64,000 bases of DNA. Origin: Pycnococcus provasolii (lineage: Eukaryota > Chlorophyta > Pseudoscourfieldiophyceae > Pseudoscourfieldiales). The stretch lies in assembly GCA_049487715.1 (NCBI GenBank), contig CP150585.1:353302-417301 (forward strand), in the 5' to 3' direction. The position numbers were made by a program, and so were the translations under genes. Of this stretch, positions 31,974 to 40,800 are shown one piece after another (position 1 is the first letter of the stretch; each line of letters starts with the position of its first letter). The notes below the pieces were generated by a model, which had not been told where the DNA came from, did not search any database, and saw only the letters and a program-made list of their open reading frames with translations.

Positions 31974-32055
31974 ATGGACCGAATACATTCGTATTCGGGG
32001 TGTCTCGCCAGAGAGGGGAAAACAGCAAGCTTTCTTCGTTTTCCCCTGCTGTGGC
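31974..32055 (+). repeat. 82-bp direct repeat, copy 1
   Basis: Starts ATGGACCGAATACATTCGTA and ends CCCCTGCTGTGGC. It contains the dyads GAATAC/GTATTC and GGGGAAAAC/GTTTTCCCC, able to form two hairpins. One mismatch (ATTCG versus AGTCG) to the copy at 32933. Confidence 0.85.
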
Positions 32056-32256
32056 GCCCACGGCAGCGGCACGAAGATTGTTCGTCGCGTACGTTTCACG
32101 TTCGCGTTCTCACGGCTTTCCACTCGGATATCCTCCGACTGTTTTGCTCCTTCGTTCCGTAGGAGCGCAATTCGCCCACTTCATCAAGTGCTCGACTCTC
32201 AGCTTACACTACTATATCATCCTCTTGCTTCTCAGCCTCCTAGGGTTTGTTCCTTC

Positions 32257-32915
32257 ATGGTGAACGCCCAACAACTCCAAGAAGCTCTTGCTGGACTCCA
32301 GTAGAACCTTCAGGCCAACATCAACCAGTCTGTACATGTACAGGCTGCTCTCGCACCACTTCAAGATCAAATCGCCGCTCTGCAAGACAACTTCGAAGAA
32401 CGTCTGCAGGATCTCGAAGCAGAGGACTCGCAGGACTCCCAGCATCCGCACCAACACCCTCAGCAACCACCCGCTTTGTACGCGTGCACGTTACAGAAAA
32501 TCGCCTTTCACAACGAGGCTGCAGCACGTGCTTACTTCGCCATTTCGGCCAACGATCCCTTTCCAGCTGACACCAACGTGCAGCCCTTCGCCAGCCTCCA
32601 GGAGGCTCGCCTCGCTTGCCAAGCACCTTACCTTCAATTACCAGCAGCTCCTCCTCCTCTACCTCCTCCACCTTTACCATGGTCCAAGAAGAGTCTACGC
32701 AGCGGTGGACTGGTGGAGCGACTGCGGCACTCGCCATCAACGTCTCTTTGCCGCGCATTATGCGCTGGGGCATCTGGAAGTCACTCACAGCCGTCGAATG
32801 CTACCTCGATCCACTTGCTCCCGCCGATTCTGCTTCCTTCCACTTCTTTGGACATCTACTTCATCAATCATCGGCGCGACCGCTTCCACCGGCCGCGCCT
32901 GCTCAGACCGGATGA
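32257..32915 (+). pseudogene. Interrupted gag-like coiled-coil ORF remnant
   Basis: From the ATG at 32257 the frame reads MVNAQQLQEALAGLQ, then a TAG at 32302, then continues open with a heptad-rich Gln/Leu/Glu segment (ALAPLQDQIAALQDNFEERL), a His/Gln/Pro-rich segment and FHNEAAARAYFAISANDPF. This looks like the N-terminal part of a retroelement gag-type protein, but no zinc knuckle, protease or reverse transcriptase is present, so the assignment is weak. It lies between the two 82-bp repeats. Confidence 0.3.
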
Positions 32916-32932
32916 CCACCTCTCTCCGAGAC

Positions 32933-33014
32933 ATGGACCGAATACAGTCGTATTCGGGGTGTCTCGCCAGAGAGGGGAAAACAGCAAGCTTTCTTCGTTT
33001 TCCCCTGCTGTGGC
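32933..33014 (+). repeat. 82-bp direct repeat, copy 2
   Basis: Same sequence as 31974-32055 apart from one base. A further partial copy of its end (AGCTTTCTTCGTTTTCC) occurs near 33080, and the ACCACCTCTCTCCGAGACAT that precedes this copy recurs near 33163. Confidence 0.85.
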
Positions 33015-33473
33015 CCCACCCAAGCTTTTTGCCTTTACCACACCCTGACACCTCGTCTCGTCGAGGGATTTTTCAGTTTCCAGCTTTCTTCGTTTTCCTT
33101 TCCCCACACACAGAGCTATTTTCAGACCTTTTTCTCTGTGTAACCAAACCTAGCCGTTTAAGACCACCTCTCTCCGAGACATCGAGTTTTTCGAACTGGT
33201 TAGACAATTTCTCTCAACCTAATTTAGGTGGGCAGTGCACTTGAGCCTTCCGTGGGGTGGCATTCCCCTCCCCTCCCCTCAGACAGAAAGCGTTCATGTT
33301 GGGACCCGCACGCACGCAATGTTATGATGATGAGCACACGTTCTGTTGTATTCTTCATCAATCAACGTGCGTCTGTCTGTCTCGTGGGTGTGCCCTGGAC
33401 TTCTTCATTGATTCACTGGCTCATTTTAGTTCGGACGTCATTCAGGCTTTAGTCACCACTAGGCACTAGCTAG

Positions 33474-34247
33474 ATGATGATGATGGTGATGAAACAGCTT
33501 ATCTTCTTCCTTGTCCTGGTGACCGTCGGACTGCTTGGAACATTGTTGTCTGGGGATGACAATGTAGCAACAGCAGACGTATTTCTCACGCACAAGTTTG
33601 GCTTCGTCTTGGGTCATAAGCTGGCAGCACACGTATGGGGACACGAGAAAGCCACCCAGGTTAAGGACCCAAACCACAACGTCACCAAACCGTCCATCTT
33701 CTTGGTGCGCAATCTATTCGACGCAGTCGTATCTGGATACTTGTACCACAAGGCGGGGAAAGAATGCACTGTCCGAGGTAGATCAAATAGACATATGCGC
33801 AAACCGCATCGTGAAGTTAAAGATTGGTCCAAGCACGTCGTTTCCCAAAACTTCACCAAAGCTGAAAGTCATACGCACATCTGCAAAGTTCTTCAGCACC
33901 GCACGGAGAGAGATGGAGTATATCTTTACGCCGAGTTTGCATGGCGACTGTGGTATCAACCATACGAGGAGTTTGTCTGCCGTCAACACGAGTTTCCGCT
34001 CATGCGCGTCCACTTCGAGGACCTCGTGCGCGAGCAATCGAATTTGACTGTGACTGGAATCGCGAAGCACTTCTTGGCACGAGGCGAGATGCTGCAAACT
34101 AACGGATATCATGGACATCACGCGACCAGCCACGATGTGCGACTGCGACAACGCGTGCGCGCGCTCGTGGAGGAAGCGGATAAACATGTGTTGGGGAGAG
34201 CGCACTTTCCCAGTCTAAGCTGCAAACCTGTAGTGTGGGCTTGGTGA
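33474..34247 (+). CDS. Sulfotransferase-like type II membrane protein
   Basis: 257 aa from the ATG at 33474. Residues about 7-26 form an N-terminal hydrophobic signal anchor (LIFFLVLVTVGLLGTLL), typical of Golgi carbohydrate sulfotransferases. FLTHKFGFVLGHKLA (37-51) sits where the 5'-phosphosulfate-binding loop should be, though its Lys/Gly pattern is altered. LVRNLFDAVVSGYLY (77-91) is a clear 3'-phosphate-binding motif for the PAPS cofactor (R..fd...S). MRVHFEDLV resembles the conserved kYEDL strand. Somewhat shorter than common family members (about 300 aa). Probably sulfates surface or matrix glycans in the Golgi; acceptor unknown. The gene is convergent with mitochondrial uL3, only 60 bp apart. 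Confidence 0.7.
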   Translation: MMMMVMKQLIFFLVLVTVGLLGTLLSGDDNVATADVFLTHKFGFVLGHKLAAHVWGHEKATQVKDPNHNVTKPSIFLVRNLFDAVVSGYLYHKAGKECTVRGRSNRHMRKPHREVKDWSKHVVSQNFTKAESHTHICKVLQHRTERDGVYLYAEFAWRLWYQPYEEFVCRQHEFPLMRVHFEDLVREQSNLTVTGIAKHFLARGEMLQTNGYHGHHATSHDVRLRQRVRALVEEADKHVLGRAHFPSLSCKPVVWAW

Positions 34248-34279
34248 GCTAGTTTTGAAAAAGGTGATCTAGAGTTTAA

Positions 34280-34305
34280 TTCATTACTGAATGAGGGATC
34301 TCAGG
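34280..34305 (-). promoter_or_regulatory. Conserved 3'-region element, copy 3 (mitochondrial uL3 gene)
   Basis: On the gene strand it reads CCTGAGATCCCTCATTCAGT then AATGAA, starting directly after the uL3 stop codon. It matches the first half of the elements following the coiled-coil and KH genes. It also lies within the 60-bp gap to the convergent sulfotransferase. Confidence 0.7.
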
Positions 34306-34307
34306 CT

Positions 34308-35432
34308 TTAATCAAACACGTGGTACGGGTTGTGCGCGGGTGTCGCGACGCGTAGTGAAGAGGCTGCCTGCGCGGGATCGGTGAACTGGAACGCGTTGGT
34401 ATTCTCCGTTCCGAGCTCCGCGTCTTTGTGGAGAACCTCAAAGCGTTCGCTTGTGAAGTCAACCGCCTCGCGAGGTGCCGCGGGGAACGGCGCGTCCATG
34501 GCACGCGGGATGTCGCGCGTCTTCGGGTTCTTCGCATCCTTGATGCGCACCCAACTTCCGCGATTTCCAGGAACGACACCCTTGACGTACACGAGGTTTC
34601 GCTTCGTGTCCACAGCAAACACCAGGAGGTTTGACGACGTGCGCTTGTCGTTACCCATCTGCCCCGGCATCTTCGTGCCCTTCCACCTTTTCCCTGGACT
34701 CTGGCACGCACCCGTGGAACCAGCTTTGCGGTGGTGTTTCGAGCTTCCGTGCGACGCGTTTCCTCCGGCGAAGCCGTGTCGCTTCATCACGCCCTGCGTT
34801 CCCTTTCCTTTGGTCACACCTTGTACGTCGACGTGCTGTCCTGGAACGAAGTGTCCCGCCCCGATCTCGAATCCGACGGGGAGCATGGCGTCTTCGCTGA
34901 CTTTGAACTCGAACAGCTTTCTCTTTGGCGGAACTCCCGCGGCGTCGAAGTGTCCTCTCTGCAGGAAGTGTGCGTTTTTTCTCTTTTGGTACCCGCTTCC
35001 CACCTGCACAGCGCGGTACCCGTCCGTTTCCGGCGTGAGCTGCTTGACCACCTGGCACTCGTCAAGCCATAGCACAGTGAGCGGTACGTTCACACCGTTC
35101 GCGTCCCACCTCTGCGTCATGCCCACCTTGAGTGCGACAGCGCCCGTTCTCGCGCTCGTCGGCGTCCACGGCAAGGTTTGCACGGTGGGAACGGGCTGAG
35201 GCGTCCACAGGAACGGCGCAGAAGACGAAGAAGAGGGAGGGTGAGACGTCTGCGGGTGAAGAGAAGGTGACGAAGAGGATGATGAGGATGAGGATGACGA
35301 GGAGGCAGCTCGCATGACCAGAGATGACGCGACAAACGAAGACCGAGGGAGAGAGAAGACACATGTGGGAAGGGAGAGATAGAAGCGCTGTAGAGCTCCC
35401 AGGCAGCGCGGAGAGTGCGAGGCCATGGCCAT
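34308..35432 (-). CDS. MRPL3: Mitochondrial-type large ribosomal subunit protein uL3
   Basis: 374 aa from an ATG at 35430-35432 (a second ATG is two codons later). Residues 1 to about 80 are Ser/Arg-rich with few acidic residues, like an organellar targeting peptide. The body starts RTGAVALKVGMTQRWD and contains PGQHVDVQGVTKGKGTQGVM, RHGFAGGNASHGSSKHHRKA and GSTGACQSPGKRWKGTKMPG, the conserved uL3 loop that reaches the peptidyl-transferase centre. The insert QLTPETDGYRAVQVGSGYQK and the FVPGQ.VDV pattern fit the plant mitochondrial rather than the plastid paralogue, but the plastid alternative is not fully excluded. Structural protein of the organellar 50S subunit. Shares a 357-bp divergent promoter with the proteasome gene. 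Confidence 0.85.
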   Translation of the reverse strand: MAMASHSPRCLGALQRFYLSLPTCVFSLPRSSFVASSLVMRAASSSSSSSSSSSSPSLHPQTSHPPSSSSSAPFLWTPQPVPTVQTLPWTPTSARTGAVALKVGMTQRWDANGVNVPLTVLWLDECQVVKQLTPETDGYRAVQVGSGYQKRKNAHFLQRGHFDAAGVPPKRKLFEFKVSEDAMLPVGFEIGAGHFVPGQHVDVQGVTKGKGTQGVMKRHGFAGGNASHGSSKHHRKAGSTGACQSPGKRWKGTKMPGQMGNDKRTSSNLLVFAVDTKRNLVYVKGVVPGNRGSWVRIKDAKNPKTRDIPRAMDAPFPAAPREAVDFTSERFEVLHKDAELGTENTNAFQFTDPAQAASSLRVATPAHNPYHVFD

Positions 35433-35789
35433 GGCGCCGACGAATACCTATCCTGTACGAGCGAACCAGGTTGGGATAACAGAACAGGGGGAGGAGAGGA
35501 GGGAGAGAGGACCTTTTGGGGATTAGGAATTGTCATACCATGCAAGGAGGGATCCCCACACCATGCATTTTATTTGCCGTGGTTCTTCAAGGGATCCGGA
35601 TTCCGTTTTTTCTTTTTCCCTTTCGGGGGCCAATTCGGTTTTAGGTTTTAGGTTTTTTCCCCCCCCCAAAGGGCCTTTGCTTTCCCTCTCCTCTCTCTCT
35701 CTCTCTCTGCGCTTCCATTTCAACGCAGTGCTCTCTGTCCCTCTCTGCTGCTGCTCTTATGTTGTCACTCACGTTGTTAATAGAACACC
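35433..35789. promoter_or_regulatory. Bidirectional promoter region uL3m / proteasome beta-3
   Basis: A 357-bp gap between divergent start codons. It contains a TCTCTCTC tract at about 35688-35712 leading into the proteasome 5'UTR. No TATA box is obvious. Bidirectionality is inferred from spacing. Confidence 0.5.
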
Positions 35790-36404
35790 ATGTCGATCAT
35801 GTCGTACAACGGCGGCGCCGTCATCGCGATGACGGGCAAGGAGTGCGTCGCCATCGCGTGCGACCTGCGACTTGGCATACAAAACCAAACCATCGCCACA
35901 GACTACCGGAAGGTTTTCCGCGTGCACGACAAACTCTTCGTGGGGTTGAGCGGCTTGGCGACGGATATGCAGACGCTTTCTCAGAGGTTCGCGTTCCGCC
36001 ACAACCTGTACAAGCTTCGTGAGGAGCGCAACATGAAGCCCACGACGTTTGCCAACTTGGTGAGCCACATGCTGTACGAGCGTCGTTTCGGGCCGTACTA
36101 CGCGGAGCCTGTGATAGCTGGGCTGGACGAGAACAACCAGCCTTACATCACGGGTATGGACTTGATTGGCGCGATGGCGCCCGCGAGCGACTTCGTGGTT
36201 GCAGGCAGCAGCTCGGAGAGTTTGTTTGGCGTGTGCGAGTCGTTCTGGAAGCCTGACATGGACGCGGAGACGCTTTTCGAGACGCTGGGGCAGTGCATTT
36301 TGACGGGCGTGAACCGCGACTGTTTGGCAGGTTGGGGTGCGGCCATTTACATCATAACGCCGACGGGTATCACCGCGAAGACGCTCAAGGGAAGGCAGGA
36401 CTAA
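35790..36404 (+). CDS. PSMB3: 20S proteasome subunit beta type-3
   Basis: 204 aa, matching the usual length of the family (about 205). The ATG at 35790 gives MSIMSYNGGAVIAMTGKECV. Diagnostic features: no propeptide and no N-terminal catalytic Thr; ACDLRLGIQ, FVGLSGLATD, YYAEPVIAGLDENNQPYI and WGAAIYIITP, all typical of beta-3. It is a structural, non-catalytic subunit of the inner beta ring of the 20S core in nucleus and cytosol. TGTAA at 36440 follows the stop by 36 nt. Confidence 0.95.
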   Translation: MSIMSYNGGAVIAMTGKECVAIACDLRLGIQNQTIATDYRKVFRVHDKLFVGLSGLATDMQTLSQRFAFRHNLYKLREERNMKPTTFANLVSHMLYERRFGPYYAEPVIAGLDENNQPYITGMDLIGAMAPASDFVVAGSSSESLFGVCESFWKPDMDAETLFETLGQCILTGVNRDCLAGWGAAIYIITPTGITAKTLKGRQD

Positions 36405-36736
36405 GAGTAGACTGCGTATTGCTATTCCTTTCGACGACTTGTAACAACCTTGACGACCTTAAACAACTCTCTCCATGCCAAGCACGAAGGAAGTTGTAGG
36501 AGGCTCATCATGATGATTAAGTGGAACCCCCAAAAGATAAAAAAATGAAGATGAAACCCCGACTTTGACTTTCGCCCCAGGGGTGGTGTTGGGGATACCC
36601 CTTCCCGTCCGGGCCCATTTGGCCTTTTGGGTGATCCCGTTTGCGTGGCCCTCAAGCAAAGCTCACAGGGTTCTGCTCTTTTCGCCACAGCACAACCAAC
36701 TTTTGTGTGAGTCGTCAATCATTTTTCATACGCGCC
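36405..36736. other. Spacer between proteasome beta-3 and TLP18.3 genes
   Basis: A 332-bp region between same-strand genes, holding the first gene's poly(A) signal and the second gene's promoter/5'UTR. No gene or notable repeat. Confidence 0.6.
36440..36444 (+). promoter_or_regulatory. TGTAA poly(A) signal of proteasome beta-3 gene
   Basis: TGTAA 36 nt downstream of the stop codon, in the expected window for a green-algal poly(A) signal. Confidence 0.5.
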
Positions 36737-37609
36737 ATGGCGAACGTGACTTCCTCGTCGTTCAAACCTCTCCGCATCAGCTCACCTCGTGCTCTTCCTC
36801 GTCTGGTGACAGCTCGGTCTTCGTCTTCGTCGTCGAAGACAACATCGCCTCCCCGTGGCAATGAAGCCCCCACCAGCGGTCATGCTTCTTTGAAAAGTTC
36901 CGCCTCGCTCGGGACCTCGAAACTCGCGCAATCTGTGGCGAGCGGACTCGCGGGACTGTCGCTCGGAATCGCAGCCACGCTCGGTGCGCCCGCGCCGTCC
37001 ATGGCGACCGAACTGGACATTCTCGCGCAGCAGCCGGCGAATAACAAGTACGTGTACGACGACGCGAACGTGCTCAGCCGTGCGAACGTCGCAGGTGTGG
37101 TGAGGGAGCTAACACAGCTGCAAATTGACACGGGATACCACATCGACGTCGTCACGCTACGCAAGCTCGTGTTCACCGCGGATCCGTTCGAGTTCGCCGA
37201 TAAGGTGATTGAGAAGTGGTACCCCACCGTGCAGGAGGGTGACAAGCACGGCGTGCTTCTGCTCGTGAGCACAGGCAAGGAGGGCGCGATCGTCGGCGGG
37301 CCGTCGTTCATGAAGAAGGTCGGTGACCCAATCATCGAGGGCATCATCTCCGAGAACATTCCCGTGCTCACGCAGGAGGAGAAGTTCAACGAGGCGATCA
37401 GCTCGTCCGTCAAGCGCATAGAGGCGGCACTGAAGGGTGAGGCGGATACCGGGGGACCGAGTGCCGTGTCGAAGAAGAGGCAGAGGACGTACAAGACGAA
37501 GGAAGAGGCTTCTGAGAAGAAAGATATCAGCGTCATCGTCGTCAGCTTGCTGCTCTTCATCAGCTTCGTCGTGCCCATGGTGCAGTTTTTCGGATACACC
37601 GCGCGTTAA
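36737..37609 (+). CDS. TLP18.3: Thylakoid lumen TPM-domain protein, TLP18.3-like (PSII repair)
   Basis: 290 aa from the ATG at 36737. Residues 1 to about 60 are a Ser/Arg-rich chloroplast transit peptide. About 62-93 (SKLAQSVASGLAGLSLGIAA then PAPSMA) is a second, thylakoid-lumen transfer peptide with a cleavage-like site before TELD. The TPM domain follows: KYVYDDANVLSRANVAGVVR, RKLVFTADPFEFADKVIEKW, KEGAIVGGPSFMKKVGD, and SENIPVLTQEEKFNEAISSS. The C terminus carries a single membrane span (IVVSLLLFISFVVPMVQFFG). This matches Arabidopsis TLP18.3 (At1g54780) end to end. That protein supports photosystem II repair and assembly and was reported to have acid phosphatase activity. It is strong evidence that the host is photosynthetic. 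Confidence 0.92.
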   Translation: MANVTSSSFKPLRISSPRALPRLVTARSSSSSSKTTSPPRGNEAPTSGHASLKSSASLGTSKLAQSVASGLAGLSLGIAATLGAPAPSMATELDILAQQPANNKYVYDDANVLSRANVAGVVRELTQLQIDTGYHIDVVTLRKLVFTADPFEFADKVIEKWYPTVQEGDKHGVLLLVSTGKEGAIVGGPSFMKKVGDPIIEGIISENIPVLTQEEKFNEAISSSVKRIEAALKGEADTGGPSAVSKKRQRTYKTKEEASEKKDISVIVVSLLLFISFVVPMVQFFGYTAR

Positions 37610-37828
37610 AATATGTCAAGTGAACCTTGAGTAACCAAAAAAAAAAAATATTGTCTTTTCTTAAGCCGGTACATAACGACGCCATTTTTATGTTCCACCT
37701 CACTATTATTCGTCAACCCAAAACTTTTATTATTTTTATAACGGAAAAAGAAAAAGGGAAGGTTGCAAAATGATGCGCATGTCCCACTTGCGGTGGGTGG
37801 AAGGGTTTTTAATGTACGATAACAAACT

Positions 37829-37833
37829 TTACA
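37829..37833 (-). promoter_or_regulatory. TGTAA poly(A) signal of kinesin gene
   Basis: TTACA on the plus strand, TGTAA on the gene strand, about 22 nt beyond the stop at 37855. Confidence 0.5.
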
Positions 37834-37854
37834 ACAAAATAAAATACACATATG

Positions 37855-40800
37855 TTAAACAAAGCCATGTTTTTTCGTAGCAGTGCCTGCACTGAAAAGC
37901 TTACCCCCAACTCCGGCAAACACAGGAGGCGTAGCAACAGCAGCGCCGCCCCCATTCAAAGAACCTGAATAAGAAGAAGAGAACGGAGGCAGGGTCGATG
38001 CACGGTGCAAAGCACCGCCGCCGCCGCCGCCACCGCCGTTGCCGCCATTACTGCTGCTACCAAAGAAGCTCGCCGCAGTTCTAGGTGGCAACGCATCGAA
38101 TTTCGGCGTGCCGCTGTCCGACCGACTCAGAGAACCATCACTCCCATTCGAGGAAGTGAGTCGCCTCTCCATGAGATTACGAATCGGTGACGACGAACCG
38201 TCGTTGTCCATGAACTGCGTCGCCGGCGCTCGCATCGAAGTCGGCAAACTTGTTGTGCTTGCTCTCGAGGGTACAGGAGGGCTGTCCATCAGCACGCCTG
38301 GTGGAGGAGGGTCTGCCGCGGCCTCCTCCTGCGCGTCTGGCACCTTGATGGTCATACCTTTCGGCTTAAGTTCGGGTAGCACCTTTGGTGGAGATGGGGG
38401 TGGCGCAGCAATGACTTCCGCATGAGACTTGGGCACATCCACTTTTTGCTCCGAGCTTCCCTTCCTCACCTGCTCCTGCACATCCTGATCCTCGCCAACC
38501 GCGCTGCAATCTACAACCATAATCGTTGATGACGTCGACGACGCTCCACCGCCGCCTCCAAACGGCAGTAGGCAGCATGTAGATGGTGCACCGCCACCGC
38601 TCGCGTGATTCATTTTCTGCTCCGAGGCGTCAAGTGCACGACGCAGTTTCGCGCGATCCGCCTCCGCAAGAGCAAGAGACGCATTTGCACGCTCCAGAGC
38701 ATCGCGCAGGTCACCACCACCATCCTCCACCACCACACTCTTGTCCTGATTACCATCCTCGCCGCCGTCGAGCTCGGCCAACTTCTTCACGAAATCAGCA
38801 CGTTCGATTCTCCATGCACCGTCCTTCTCGACCGACTCCACGCGCAGCTTCTGAAATTCCTTCTCTGTCTCGCGCTGTGCCGCAATCGCATCGCCAGCAG
38901 CCTTCCATGCTTTCGCAGCCTCTGCCCTCGCCTCCGCAAGTTGTGCCTCCGCCTCGCGCTGTGCAGACTCAGCCGCCGCCAATTCCCTCCTCTTCTCCGC
39001 TGCAAGCGCATTCGCTCTCGCCTTGCGCTGCGTCGCCTCCTCCTGTGAGAGCGCGTCGTACACGGACGCCGTCAGCTCACGAGCGGCACCAGCCCTCTGC
39101 TCCGCTATACCTACACGACGTTCCGCGGAAAGCAATGCCGCCTCCGCCAAATCCGCGACGTTCAGTGCCTCGTCGGCACGCCGGCGTTCGCCATCGACCA
39201 TCTTCGCTAATTTTGAAGTCTGCTGCGTCAGTCTCATCACCTCCGTTGCCATGGATGTGCTCTCCTCCACGCTCGCGGCAAGCTGAGCCTCCAGTCTCGC
39301 CTGCAGCGCACTCCACTCCTCCTGCGCCGCGACTCTCTGCGCCTCGTCGCTCGCCCTCATCGCCTGCTCCTTCGCAAGTGCCGATGCAAGCGACCGCGAC
39401 CGCATCTCCTTCGCCTTGCCATCCGCACGCGCCTCCTCGATGTCCGCGCGCATCGAATCAAGTGCATCCTCCAATTTACCCACACTGCCAGCAGCCTCCT
39501 CCTTAGCCTTGCGCGCCTGCTCCTTTGCGGACTTCAGTTTGGATGCCGTTTTCTTCTTTACCGCCGTGCGAGCCGCCTTCTCCGATTCCGCGCGTATCGC
39601 CTCCGCCTCGACGAGAGCCGCGTCGCGCGCAGCCTCCGCCTCGGCGAGTGCCGCGAGACGAGCCTCCTCGAGAGCGCGCCGCTCGCGCTCCAATTCGGCG
39701 CGGTGTCTCTCCGCCTGGTTGGCAAGCTCCGCCTCGGCGCGTGCGAGCTTTCCACTGAGCACGTCCGCGCGATCGTTCGCCGCCTGCACCGCGACGCGCG
39801 CCTCCGCCACCTCGCGTGCGGGAACCGTGCTGATCGCTTCGGCAACCTTGCGCGCACGCTGCTCCGCCTCAAGTGCCTCTCGCATGCGATAGAGCTCAAC
39901 CCCAGAACCTAAGCTCGCCGTCGCGGACTTCAGCTTCATGTTTGCTGTTTTGGATGCCCCATCTGACGCCGACAGGCGTGCCTTGTGCATGATCGATGCC
40001 GCCGCTGTCTCCACGGCACCACGGAGGCTGCCTGTGCCACTCTCGTCTTTCGCCTTCGCCTCGACATGCTCCTTGATGGATGACATGCACGAAGTCTCCT
40101 CGCGCAGCTCGGCGTACGCGTCGACATTCCCAGCCTCCTTGCGTCTCGCGAGCGCATCGGTGACGGGCACGCTCGCGGACGACTCGAGTTGCGTGAGACG
40201 GTCGAGAACCACGCCGAGCTCGCCGAGCGTGATGGCAGACCCCGGTGCAGCTGGCCTTGCGTACGTGGCGTAGTTTTCCTGCAGCTCCGCAATTTTCGCG
40301 CGCAGCGCGGCGCACTCCACCTCCTTGGCTGCGAGAATTTCGTCGACGTTCCCGCCGGTGTACCCGACGCGTAGTCGTGGTTGATTACGTACGTGCTGCG
40401 CACGTGACCCGAATCGGATCGTGCTGAGCGTCTCCGCGATGTTCCACGTTGATGGCGAGCACGCGATGATGATGACAGTCTTCGAGGACCCGCCGAGGCT
40501 GTCCTGCAGGAATCGCGTTAGCTTGCTTTCTCTGTACGGGATGTGCAGGTTCTTCGTGCGCGCATCCGTGAGCGCGTAGATGACCTTCCCAAGTGCGCTT
40601 AAGCTCTTGTTGATGGTCTTCGCTTCCTCGAGCCGTTCTCCCTCCGCACCCGTCTTGCTGACCACCTCGCTCCCTGCAAGGTCCACGAGGTACAGCTTCC
40701 CAACACGCTTCGTGCGGTCGTCGTCGTTCAGGCCCGTCCTTTGTATTGTGAGCATGAAGATGGCGTGACTTCTGCTGCTCTCCTCGTTCATTCCCGTCGC

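Larger units (their letters stand above)
31777..33473. other. Intergenic region with degraded mobile-element-like sequence
   Basis: About 1.7 kb between NOP14 (-) and the sulfotransferase (+). It contains two near-identical 82-bp repeats flanking an interrupted coiled-coil/Gln-Pro-rich reading frame. No intact gene is supported. Confidence 0.55.

Noticed and set aside
32288-33244. 318-codon plus-strand frame
   Set aside because: It starts at a TTG, runs through the second 82-bp repeat and shows no domain pattern.
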